Shown here: positions 1-8,579 of the stretch, one piece after another | Position numbering within the stretch: position 1 is the stretch's first letter | Layout of the letters: the number at the start of each line of letters is the position of its first letter | Assembly: GCF_017115095.1 (NCBI RefSeq) | Contig: NZ_JABXKI010000074.1 | Coordinates: 1-38,432, forward strand | Reading direction: 5' to 3' | Length of the DNA: 38,432 nucleotides | Source: Nostoc sp. NMS4 | Lineage (GTDB): Bacteria; Cyanobacteriota; Cyanobacteriia; Cyanobacteriales; Nostocaceae | The notes under the pieces: model-generated | What the model saw: only the letters and a program-made list of their open reading frames with translations | Databases searched by the model: none | What the model was told of the DNA's origin: nothing | Program-made: the position numbers and the translations under genes

Positions 1-10
1 ATAGGCATGA

Positions 11-2818
11 AATTTAAATTATTTTAACTTTTACCATAAAAGTAGCGCAAGAGCCAATCATTTTTATGATGAATTTCTCAAGGCTTTGTTTTTTGAAAGC
101 TTTGCTAAACCTGAGAGTGACCGCGATTTATCTGTTCAAGAATTGGTAGGAAAGGTTAAATACCTGAATGGTGGACTATTTCTCAAACATCATATTGAAG
201 AGAAATATCAAATTACTATAGTTGATGAGGCGTTTGAGCAAGTTTTAGATTTGTTTGGGCGTTATTCTTGGAATTTAGATGATACGCCGGAAGGTAAAGA
301 TGATGAGATAAATCCCGATGTTTTAGGATATATTTTCGAGAAATATATTAATCAAAAGGCTTTTGGGGCGTATTATACTAGACCGCAAATTACGGAATAT
401 CTTTGTGATAGAACTATTCACAAGTTAATTGTAGACCGGGTAAATGATTCGCTATCTGATCAGTATAAGCCATTTGAAGATATCAACGAACTTATTATCA
501 AACTGGATACAAATGTTTGTCGTCTACTAATGGATGATATTCTTCCTAATTTATCAATTCTTGACCCAGCTTGCGGTTCTGGTGCTTTTCTTGTGGCGGC
601 GATGAAGACGCTAATTCAAGTTTACAGCGCGGTGTTTGGGACAATTAAGTTGATGGGTGATGATACTCTTAAAAATAAGCTTGAGGAGATAGAAAATTCT
701 CACCCGTCAATACCTTATTTTATCAAAAAACGGATTGTTTCTGATAACCTCTATGGTATAGATATCATGGAGGAAGCAACGGAAATTGCTAAACTGCGTC
801 TTTTCTTAGCTTTAGTTTCTTCTGCTAACGATGTGGAAGAGTTAGAGCCATTACCTAATATTGATTTTAATATTATGGCGGGTAATTCGTTAATTGGATT
901 AATTAAGGTAGATGATACGGCTTTTGATACAGTAGGAAATACTAAACAAGGTAATTTATTACAGCCTCTCATAGCAGATAATTACAAGGCTATTTTAGAA
1001 GAAAAGAATAAATCTATTGAACTTTACAAAAAACACGCTTTTATTCCTGGTGATGAAAAACTTCCTGGCGGAGAACTGGGAACGCATCAAGATGCAAGGT
1101 TGTTAAATTTACGTCAATCTATTGACAACCTTAATAAAGAATCACAAAAGAAGTTAAATATTTTGTTATTGGATGAATTTAGGCAAAAGCTGAGGATTCA
1201 ATACGAAGAAGTTAAATTAACTGGAAAATCACAGAAACGTAAATTGGAGGTTAAGGATATTGCAGCTTTGAAGCCGTTTCATTGGGGTTATCATTTTGAC
1301 AAGGTTTTAGAACGCGGTGGTTTTGATGCGATTATTACTAATCCACCTTGGGAAATATTTAAGCCTCAAGCTAAAGAGTTCTTTGCACAGCATAATGAAC
1401 TGGTGACGAAGAACAAGATGGATATTAAGGATTTTGAGAAAGAACAGAATAAATTATTACAAAATCCCATAATTGCTAGTGCTTGGTTAGAATATCAAAG
1501 TCAATATCCTTATGTCAGTGCTTATTATCGTTCGTCTGAACAGTATAAAAATCAGATTTCTATTGTGAATGGTAAAAAAGCAGGTACGGATATTAATCTT
1601 TATAAGCTGTTTACAGAACAATGTTTTAATCTTTTGCGTTTAGGCGGTGAGTGTGGAATTGTAATTCCTAGCGGGATTTACACTGATTTGGGGACTAAGC
1701 AATTGCGGGAGATGTTGTTTAGTCAAACTAAAGTTACTGGGTTATTCTGTTTTGAGAATCGGAAGACAATTTTTGAAGAAGTTGATAGCCGTTTTAAGTT
1801 TGTTGTCCTAACTTTTGTTAAAGGTAGTACAACAACAGAATTTCCATCTGCATTTATGCGTCATGAGGTGCAGGAACTTCAACGGTTTCCTAGTCATGAT
1901 AGCTTGCAGATTAGTATTGATATGGTGCGTCAACTTTCACCTGAGAGTTTAGGAATAGTTGAATTTACAAATAAATATGATTTGTTAATAGCAGAAAAAG
2001 TATCTAAATCTCCACTTTTAGGTGAAAAGCTCAATGAAAGTTGGAACATTAGCCTACAAAGTGAATTTCACATGACTAATGATAGTTATCTTTTTCAACA
2101 AGAACTAAAACAAAAAATGTTGCCTTTATATGAAGGTAAGATGATTCACCAATTTAATCATCAGTTTGATAAACCCCGGTACTGGATTGTGGAGAAAGAG
2201 GGAAGATTAGCTGTACTTGGACGCAAAGAAGACAAATATAAAAAGCTTGACTATCAAGATTACCGACTTGGCTTTCGTAAAATTGCAAGTAGTACAAATG
2301 CAAGGACAATGATTTCGACAATCATTCCTCCAAACTTTCATTCAGAAAGTTTTCAATCTGTTCGCACATACGATAATGAGGAAAACCGTCAAATCAGTTA
2401 TGATGTGATGTTTTATCTTTGCGGAGTTTGGAACAGCTTTATTTTAGATTATTTATTACGTCTAAGAGTAACTGCCAATGTAAATTTCTTCTATGTCTAC
2501 CAATTACCAGTCCCACGTTTAACAAAAAACGATCGCAACTTCAACGATATTGTACAACGCGCCGCCAAACTCATCTGCACCACACCAGAATTTGACGAAC
2601 TCGCGCAAGAAGTCGGTTTAGGTTCCCATCAACAAGGCGTTACCGACGAAGCAGAACGCGCTAAACTCCGCGCTGAACTCGATGGAATGGTTGCACACCT
2701 CTACGGTTTAACGGAAGATGAGTTTAGTTACATCCTCACTACCTTTCCGATTGTCAATGCAACGGTTAAAGATGCAGCATTGTCAGCTTACCGTAACTTT
2801 GGTTTTACCCCACCCTAA
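11..2818 (+). pseudogene. Eco57I-type (Type IIG-like) DNA adenine methylase, N-terminus missing or frameshifted
   Basis: Predicted N6-adenine DNA methyltransferase plus target-recognition region of a Type IIG restriction-modification enzyme. Numbering from a possible TTG at 86 (910 residues): a GAYYT element near 94-98, SAM motif I DPACGSGAF at 160-168, a downstream GIDIMEEA segment, and catalytic motif IV NPPW at 419-422, typical of the Eco57I methylase domain. The C-terminal third should recognise the DNA site; it contains YQLPVPRL. Protein-like reading continues upstream of the TTG to codon 11 (NHFYDEFLKA just before the TTG codon), but the frame meets stops at 2-4 and 8-10 and has no ATG. 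The nuclease and N-terminal part expected in full-length relatives are therefore absent, out of frame or outside the window. The methylase core is intact, so a shortened active enzyme is possible; a decayed orphan is as likely. No partner R-M gene is visible. Confidence 0.75.
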
Positions 2819-2892
2819 CCCTCCCCTTGTAAAGGGGAGGGAACTAGATTTTCAGGTTTCCCCCCTTTCTAAGGGGGGATTAAGGGGGGTAA
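2811..2892. repeat. C/G-run palindromic repeat at the 3' end of the methylase gene
   Basis: Two stem-loops in series: a 10-bp perfect stem CCCTCCCCTT/AAGGGGAGGG (2819-2828 with 2832-2841, loop GTA), then a C6/G6 stem around 2860-2878. The same unit forms the interior of the MITE at 14551-14676. Here no flanking terminal repeats are visible. The repeat runs into the gene: the last codons (TPP) and the stop TAA lie at its edge. It may act as a terminator-like structure. Between it and the next gene (about 2893-3215) I see only AT-rich DNA with one HIP1 site. Confidence 0.7.
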
Positions 2893-3215
2893 TTTGACTT
2901 GCGTGTACAACGTAGCCTTTAGTCTATTGCATACAAGCGATCGCTATATTTATTGTCTTAAACCATAAAAACTAAGCATATTATTTGCAAATTACTAAAA
3001 TTCTTAGCTTTAAATTTATAATTGAGATGTTTTTTGATGCACATTAAAAATTATAATTTCTTAAGAATTAATTTTAAATACACCGTTGACCTGTAATATT
3101 ACTATGTTTCGTTAAAATGGAATTGCTGCTATAAATAGAACAATGCATTTAAATAAACTCTAATAAATTACTATAAAAATCCGGCAGCATTGACCTATAT
3201 CGTAATTTTAGAACC

Positions 3216-3752
3216 GTGCAAATTCATCCTCACTCAAAATTGAACCAAAACCACAATCGCCGTGAACAAGGTTTGCAAAATTTGCTCGATCGCCTTGTTA
3301 AAAAAATGCAGCGCGATGAGTTAGTGCGGCAAACAACCAATCAACTCAGAGAATCGCTTCAGGTTGATCGGGTAGTGCTGTATTATTTTTACGGGCAGTG
3401 GGAAGGACAGGTGACTTTTGAATCTTTGAGTTCTAAAGAATTTTCAATACTGGGTTCCACTGGCCCAGATGATTGTTTTAATAACAAGTATGCTGCTTTA
3501 TACTTAGCAGGACGGGTAAGAGCGATCGCTGATATTGAATTAGAGCCAATCGAATCTTGTCACCGAGATTTTCTTTCTAGTATGCAAGTTCGCGCTAACC
3601 TAGTTGTACCAATTTTGATACCTAGAGGATTATGGGGATTACTAGCAGCACATCACTGTCAAGGTCCTCATAATTGGTCGCCATTAGATATAGAAATGAT
3701 GCAAACAGCAGCCCAAACTCTCGCAACAGACCCTAATATTTTGGAAAGTTAA
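3216..3752 (+). CDS. Stand-alone GAF protein with DXCF-type cyanobacteriochrome cysteines
   Basis: A 178-residue single GAF domain. After a helical N-terminus (about 20-50) the GAF core carries DDCF at 85-88, matching the DXCF motif that supplies the second bilin-attaching cysteine in blue/green cyanobacteriochromes. The canonical Cys-His pair follows at C115-H116. The two cysteines are 28 residues apart, the spacing I recall for TePixJ. The strand QVRANLVVPIL and the segment AAHHC are also typical of bilin GAFs. No histidine kinase, GGDEF, HAMP or methyl-accepting domain is fused or adjacent. It could be a minimal photosensor acting through a separate partner, or a former photoreceptor that no longer binds bilin. 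The start is GTG at 3216; I see no strong ribosome-binding site. The GAF assignment is firm; chromophore binding is inference. Confidence 0.85.
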   Translation: MQIHPHSKLNQNHNRREQGLQNLLDRLVKKMQRDELVRQTTNQLRESLQVDRVVLYYFYGQWEGQVTFESLSSKEFSILGSTGPDDCFNNKYAALYLAGRVRAIADIELEPIESCHRDFLSSMQVRANLVVPILIPRGLWGLLAAHHCQGPHNWSPLDIEMMQTAAQTLATDPNILES

Positions 3753-3782
3753 AATAATTCGTAATGGGTTAGGCCTCACTCG

Positions 3783-4028
3783 TTGCTGTCAACTTAAGCT
3801 ATAAATGGCTTATTTGTTGGCTTCCTTACCCACCTTGAACTAAAGTTCAAGGCTAACAGTTAAAGTCATCTAAAGATGACTAAGGATTTTTAGGGATATA
3901 TTTAGTCATCTTCTCTAAAGATGACTAAGGATTTTTGGGGATATTGAGTCATCTTCAGATGACTTTTGCTATTAGCAAGGAACTTCAGTTCCTTGCGGGA
4001 CATGAGTTTTACCTTAAGTTGACACCAA
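3783..4028. mobile_element. Non-autonomous palindromic element with 16-bp terminal inverted repeats
   Basis: The outer inverted repeats are 3783-3798 and 4013-4028 (TTGSTGTCAACTTAAG, 15 of 16 matching). Inside sit several palindromes: CCTTGAAC/GTTCAAGG near 3834-3853, AGTCATCT/AGATGACT copies between about 3865 and 3970, and AAGGAACT/AGTTCCTT near 3978-3996. Two near-identical units of about 44 bp run head to tail from about 3870 to 3958. No open reading frame of note. The layout fits a MITE or decayed insertion sequence between the GAF and VOC genes. Confidence 0.6.
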
Positions 4029-4121
4029 TGCGTCCGGCTACGCTAACTTAATTGAAAGGGCGGCAGAAACCGTGTCTACACAGGCAATGAGTTTAAAACC
4101 CTCAATTTAATTTTTCTAATC

Positions 4122-4137
4122 AGGAGAAAAAACTGTG
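4122..4137 (+). promoter_or_regulatory. Shine-Dalgarno that fixes the GTG start of the VOC gene
   Basis: AGGAG at 4122-4126 lies 8 nt ahead of GTG 4135. It is the clearest ribosome-binding site in this part of the window and supports the non-ATG start. Confidence 0.7.
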
Positions 4138-4524
4138 AAATTTGGTTACACGGTTATCTGGGTAGACGATGTAGTTAAAACAGTTGAGTTTTACGAAAAA
4201 GCATTTGGTTTAGTTCGTCGCACTCTCCAAGATAAAGGACAATCTATCTGGGCGGAAATCGAAACCGGAAACACCACATTAGCTTTCTCTTCCACTAGCG
4301 AAGCCCAAAAGCTATTTCCTGGCGGCTTTCATGCTAACGATGCTACACAACCACCGGCATTAATCCAAATATCATTTATCACTCCTGATGTTGGCGGTGC
4401 TTATATGAGGGCAATAGGAGCAGGTGCAAAAGCATTAGATGCTCCTAAAGCTCAGGCTGGAGGACAAACAATTGCTCGCGTCCGCGATCTTAATGGCGTG
4501 TTAGTGTCGTTAGTAAGTGGATAA
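4135..4524 (+). CDS. VOC superfamily (glyoxalase/bleomycin-resistance fold) protein
   Basis: 129 residues with the paired beta-alpha-beta-beta-beta modules of the vicinal oxygen chelate fold. The N-terminal module opens with YTVIWVDDVVKTVEFYEKAF, where the family matches bound substrate to a helix start. The C-terminal module ends with VRDLNGVLVSLVSG, the usual DPxGxxxEL region. In this copy the usual final metal-ligand glutamate is not evident (serine/leucine instead), so metal binding by the standard residues is uncertain. Relatives include glyoxalase I, dioxygenases and antibiotic-binding proteins; the substrate cannot be inferred. It is monocistronic, with repeat elements on both sides. 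Confidence 0.85.
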   Translation: MKFGYTVIWVDDVVKTVEFYEKAFGLVRRTLQDKGQSIWAEIETGNTTLAFSSTSEAQKLFPGGFHANDATQPPALIQISFITPDVGGAYMRAIGAGAKALDAPKAQAGGQTIARVRDLNGVLVSLVSG

Positions 4525-4610
4525 TAGCGATCGCCTTTTAGCAAGACGCAACCCACAAGGGTAAATTACGATGCTGCGTTTTTTGGCTGACGAGAACTTT
4601 AACACTTTTC

Positions 4611-4700
4611 CCTCACCCCCAGCCCCTCTCCCAAAGATGGGAGAGGGGAGACATAATTCTAGTTCCCCTTCTCCCATCTTTGGGAGAAGGGGTTAGGGGA
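4611..4700. repeat. Large inverted repeat built of nested palindromes
   Basis: Two arms of about 43 nt face each other around a short AT-rich centre. The left arm (about 4611-4652) contains CTCCCAAAGATGGGAG; the right arm (about 4663-4700) contains CTCCCATCTTTGGGAG. Each arm is itself a hairpin, so the DNA can form either two small stems or one long one. This is a common type of cyanobacterial interspersed repeat. The rest of the 4525-5052 gap holds HIP1 sites and one doubtful reverse ORF. Confidence 0.7.
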
Positions 4701-4862
4701 TGAGGGCTATCAAGGTTTTTGCATATTTGGGATGCTCCCGACAAGTCCGGTTTTTGCCTTTGCGTTGATGATTGGAGGTGAGTAAGTAGGCTGATAGCGA
4801 TCGCTTGGGCAAAAATCAACACTTACTTCTTAACAATAAAATTATGGTTAGGTGATTTCTGA

Positions 4863-5054
4863 TTAAAAAATACCTCTGTTGTCCAAACCAACGGCTATGG
4901 TAAATTTATTACTAGAATTCACCTTAGTATCCTCGCATAAATCTCTTAAATACCTCCGATAACTTAAAATGGGTTCCCAATTAGGGATACCTGATTTGAT
5001 ATTTTCATTCTGGAATAACCAATAGGCTCTATCATAAACAGGATTTTGATACAT
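4863..5054 (-). CDS. Doubtful small ORF, divergent from and overlapping the DyP start
   Basis: A 63-residue reading frame rich in aromatic and charged residues (e.g. YDRAYWLFQNE). Its ATG shares the CATG palindrome with the DyP start at 5053, so the two would be divergent with a 2-nt overlap of start codons. I do not recognise a family and see no ribosome-binding site that could lie outside the DyP gene. It could be a gene remnant or chance. Confidence 0.2.
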   Translation of the reverse strand: MYQNPVYDRAYWLFQNENIKSGIPNWEPILSYRRYLRDLCEDTKVNSSNKFTIAVGLDNRGIF

Positions 5055-6798
5055 GACACAACAAATAATTCGTGAAGCACCTGCTCCCGATCCGTTAGAA
5101 GGTCAACAGACAAACTCATTCTTTTACGTCCCTGCGCCTAATGAGCCTATTCTCAATGTCAACAATATTCAAGGCAACATTCTAGGCGGGTTTAATAAAG
5201 ACTATCAAGCCCTCTTATTCCTTGAAATTGAAAATCCAAATGCCTTTAAGCAGTGGCTGAAATCACAGATCGACTTCATTGCAACCGCCTCAGAAGTGAT
5301 TGCCTTCAACCGCTTATTTAAATCCGCCAGACTACGGCGAGGCCGCGAAGGCGCTGTTAAGGCAACCTGGGTCAATATTGCTTTCTCCTTTGAAGGGCTG
5401 AAAAAACTAACCAATGATGCCGACTCATTTACAGATGAAGCCTTTAAAGCTGGACTAGCAGCACGCGCTACCCAATTGAAAGACCCCGTAGACAAGGATA
5501 ATAAGCCTATTGGTTGGGTCGTGGGTGGGCCGGATAATGGCAAAGCTGATGTAGTTTTCATCATTGCCAGTGACCAACGCTCGGACTTGCTGGCAGAAGT
5601 TTCGCGGATCTTAGAAAGCATTGTGTTATTTACAGATGAGGAAGGCAAGCTTAAGAGCAGTGGAGCCAGAATTACTTTCTTAGAAGAAGGAGCCAATTTA
5701 CCGGAACCCCTTTCTGGACATGAACATTTTGGTAACTTGGATGGAATATCACAACCTGGTATTCGTGGCCGGGTTGGTGAAAATCCGAAAGACCTTCTCA
5801 CTCCTCGGCAGAACCCAGAGAATAAAAATCAAGGCAAACCAGGACAGGATCTTTTGTGGCCAGGAGAGTTTGTTTTTGGCTACGAAGGTCAGAAGGCTGA
5901 TGCTAAAAAGTTGGAAGATAGCAAAGGTCAGGTTGTCTCGGCAGGACTACACTGGGCAAATGATGGCTCTTATCTTGTATTCCGCCGATTACGCCAAGAT
6001 GTATACAAGTTCCACCATTTTTTGAGCGAAGAAGCTGCCAAACTGAATACTGACCCCAGAAAGGTAAGCGCAAAGCTGATTGGTCGCTGGCCTAGTGGCG
6101 CTCCCACTGTCCGCACCCCTGAAAAAGATGCCCCAAGTTTGGGTAATGATGACACTGCTAACAATGATTTTGAATTCAACGGTGACGATCCACCGGAGAA
6201 TTCTTTCTTCAAAAACGATGTAGTTCCACCTTCTGACGATGCAACAGGTCTTCGCTGCCCGTTTATTGCCCATACTCGCAAGACTTATCCACGTAATGAC
6301 AAAACACCAGGCGGCAAAGTCTCTGGTTCCGAAGAAATTGATATCGATCGCAGTGAAGTAACTACTCAAACACACCGCTTACTCCGTCGCGGTATTCCTT
6401 ATGGGCCAGTGTCTCCTTCGACACCGAACAATCCCTTAAAAGATGAGAAGTTTGTCGATCGCGGTCTTCACTTTTTGGCTTATCAGACCTCGATTGTAGA
6501 CCAGTTTGAGTTTGTCACTAAGTTCTGGGCTAACAATCCCGACTTCAGTGAGGAAGCTGCTACTGGTCATGAGTTTGAAGGTAAATTAACTCTTGGTCAC
6601 GATCCAATTATTGGTCAAAGTGAAAATAACAAACCAGGTGGCGATCGCACGCGCAAGTTCTTTGTCCACCTTGATGATGACCAAGGTGAATCTAAAACTA
6701 AAGAGTTAACTGCACCTGAAGATTGGGTAATTCCGACTGGTGGCGGCTACTTCTTTGCACCCTCGATTTCTGCTTTGAAAGAAGTATTGACAAAATAA
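5053..6798 (+). CDS. DyP-type haem peroxidase
   Basis: Dye-decolourising peroxidase, 581 residues, a haem enzyme using H2O2 to oxidise bulky aromatic substrates. The N-terminal NNIQGNILGGFNKDYQ segment is typical of the larger, fungal-like DyP subfamily. The distal signature GxxDG is present as GNLDG at about residues 227-231. The proximal haem-ligand region appears as CPFIAHTRKTYPR, with the candidate axial histidine at about 407. Most of the extra length over compact DyPs lies between these two motifs, including acidic, Gly/Pro-rich loops around residues 355-400. I see no signal peptide and no obvious encapsulin-targeting tail; the protein ends in the usual GGGYFFAPS strand-helix. It stands alone. 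A role in peroxide stress or aromatic breakdown is inference. Confidence 0.93.
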   Translation: MTQQIIREAPAPDPLEGQQTNSFFYVPAPNEPILNVNNIQGNILGGFNKDYQALLFLEIENPNAFKQWLKSQIDFIATASEVIAFNRLFKSARLRRGREGAVKATWVNIAFSFEGLKKLTNDADSFTDEAFKAGLAARATQLKDPVDKDNKPIGWVVGGPDNGKADVVFIIASDQRSDLLAEVSRILESIVLFTDEEGKLKSSGARITFLEEGANLPEPLSGHEHFGNLDGISQPGIRGRVGENPKDLLTPRQNPENKNQGKPGQDLLWPGEFVFGYEGQKADAKKLEDSKGQVVSAGLHWANDGSYLVFRRLRQDVYKFHHFLSEEAAKLNTDPRKVSAKLIGRWPSGAPTVRTPEKDAPSLGNDDTANNDFEFNGDDPPENSFFKNDVVPPSDDATGLRCPFIAHTRKTYPRNDKTPGGKVSGSEEIDIDRSEVTTQTHRLLRRGIPYGPVSPSTPNNPLKDEKFVDRGLHFLAYQTSIVDQFEFVTKFWANNPDFSEEAATGHEFEGKLTLGHDPIIGQSENNKPGGDRTRKFFVHLDDDQGESKTKELTAPEDWVIPTGGGYFFAPSISALKEVLTK

Positions 6799-6941
6799 TG
6801 ATTTTAGGTATACAGGGATAGCAGCTTTTTGTGGCGATCGCATTCCTCCCCTGCAAACTTCCCAAGTTTTGTCTGTCAATCAATGCCAGCGCTGATGCCA
6901 CAGTGCCGATATTATAGGGTTTGTAGACCTTTAGCAAAATT

Positions 6942-6980
6942 ATGAATTATGAATTTTGTTTTGCATTATTCATAATTCAT
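6942..6980. repeat. 13-bp perfect inverted repeat upstream of the methyltransferase gene
   Basis: ATGAATTATGAAT at 6942-6954 and its reverse complement at 6968-6980, with a 13-nt spacer. It lies 40 bp ahead of the start at 7020 and belongs to the short tandem-word repeats seen elsewhere in the window. It could form a hairpin in the leader. Confidence 0.7.
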
Positions 6981-7019
6981 TTATTTTTCTCTATTCCCTA
7001 ATCTCAAACCGGAAATTTT

Positions 7020-8198
7020 ATGGATTCAAATCCAGCATTGTGTGCTGCGATCGCTAATCACATTACCACTACTCCCCAACAACGAATTACTTTCGCCGAA
7101 TTCATGGATCTGGTATTATACCACCCTGAACACGGCTACTATTCTAGTGATGCAGTCAAAATTGGCTTTCAGGGTGGTGATTTTTTCACCTCACCTAATC
7201 TCTGCCCAGACTTTGGCGAGTTACTTGCAGAACAATTTTTGCAAATGTGGGAGATTTTAGGAAAACCTGTAACCTTTTCTTTGGTAGAAATGGGAGCAGG
7301 TCAAGGATTGCTAGCTTTGCATATCCTTAAATATCATCAACTACACTACCCAGATTTTTTTACCGCCCTAGAGTACATCATTGTTGAAAAGTCCCCAACT
7401 TTAAGACAAGAACAGCAGCAACGCTTACAAGATTTCCCTGTGCGTTGGTGCAATTTCGAGGAGATACCACCAAATGCGATCGTCGGTTGCTTTTTTTCCA
7501 ACGAGTTAGTAGATGCGTTTCCCGTCCATCAATTCATCCTAGAAACGGGAGAATTCCGAGAAATTTATGTAACCACAGATAGTAATGAGAAAGAAACCTG
7601 CCCATCATTTATAGAAGTCACAGGGGAACCGTCAACGCCCCAACTAACTGAATATTTGGATTTACTGGAAATCGACTTGACACAAAGTACATATTCTGAT
7701 GGCTACCGTAGTGAAATTAATTTAGCAGCTCTCGACTGGTTGAGTATAGTAGCAGACCGCTTGCAGCTTGGCTATGTGTTAACAATTGATTATGGCTACC
7801 CCGCCAGTCGTTACTATAATCCCAGGCGATCGCAGGGAACGCTACAGTGTTATTACCATCATCGTTTCCATGACAACCCTTATATTAATATTGGGCGACA
7901 AGATATCACTGCCCATGTTGACTTTACGGCTTTGGAACGCTGGGGTCAGAAGTACAATTTAAAGAATATTGGTTTTATCCAGCAGGGATTATTTTTGATG
8001 GCGTTAGGATTAGGCGATCGCATTGCAGCCCTTTCTTATCAACAACAACCTCTCTCGCAGTTACTAAAGCATCGAGACGCACTACACCAACTTCTAGATC
8101 CCACAGGACTCGGCGGCTTTGGAGTCTTAATTCAGAGCAAAGGTTTGGACAACACAGAAATCTCTCAACCATTAAAAGGATTGACCCTGCCAGAGTAA
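7020..8198 (+). CDS. MidA/NDUFAF7-like SAM-dependent methyltransferase
   Basis: 392 residues, matching the SAM-dependent methyltransferase family that includes mitochondrial NDUFAF7/MidA. The N-terminal ITFAEFMDLVLYHPEHGYY is the hallmark opening. SAM motif I is VEMGAGQGLLALHIL at about residues 90-104. FFSNELVDAFPVHQF follows as the conserved acidic motif, and LTIDYGYPASRYYNPRRSQG as the C-terminal signature. NDUFAF7 symmetrically dimethylates an arginine of complex I subunit NDUFS2; a similar action on the NDH-1 complex here is inference. ATG at 7020 gives the full-length family N-terminus. Confidence 0.92.
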   Translation: MDSNPALCAAIANHITTTPQQRITFAEFMDLVLYHPEHGYYSSDAVKIGFQGGDFFTSPNLCPDFGELLAEQFLQMWEILGKPVTFSLVEMGAGQGLLALHILKYHQLHYPDFFTALEYIIVEKSPTLRQEQQQRLQDFPVRWCNFEEIPPNAIVGCFFSNELVDAFPVHQFILETGEFREIYVTTDSNEKETCPSFIEVTGEPSTPQLTEYLDLLEIDLTQSTYSDGYRSEINLAALDWLSIVADRLQLGYVLTIDYGYPASRYYNPRRSQGTLQCYYHHRFHDNPYINIGRQDITAHVDFTALERWGQKYNLKNIGFIQQGLFLMALGLGDRIAALSYQQQPLSQLLKHRDALHQLLDPTGLGGFGVLIQSKGLDNTEISQPLKGLTLPE

Positions 8199-8308
8199 GC
8201 GTAAAGAAAGAAAAGTTAAAACTCTATTTAAGAATGCAGTATTAGTCTTATTTGGACTAGCATAACAGTGATTACTGTAAAGTTAAACACACTACCAAAG
8301 TAATAATT

Positions 8309-8404
8309 ATGTCCACTCATGACCTGTTAATGCTAGCAACACTACTTACCCCTGGTATATTACTTTCAGTGATAATTATGTTAACTTTTGCTGCTGGTGG
8401 TTGA
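8309..8404 (+). CDS. 31-residue predicted single-span membrane microprotein
   Basis: A short frame, ATG 8309 to TGA 8402-8404. It starts with a short polar STHD stretch, followed by an almost continuous hydrophobic helix (LLMLATLLTPGILLSVII) and a short AAGG tail: the shape of small subunits of photosystems, cytochrome b6f and NDH-1. I cannot name the family. The setting beside a MidA/NDUFAF7-like gene, a complex I factor in mitochondria, makes an NDH-1 small subunit one possibility, but that is speculation. No strong Shine-Dalgarno; a small palindrome ACAGTGATTACTGT sits at about 8264-8277 upstream. Confidence 0.5.
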   Translation: MSTHDLLMLATLLTPGILLSVIIMLTFAAGG

Positions 8405-8579
8405 TTGCCAGAATTAGGAAGTAGGAAAACTGGAATTTAGGATTGTATCTTAAATCTCAAATAACTACTTCCCAGCTAATTTGAATCAATGCAAATGCGA
8501 TGTCTGATGAATTGCGATCCTCATTCACTTTTGGGAGAAGACTCGCTATCGGTAACGCTGTATTAAAGGAACATAAAAA

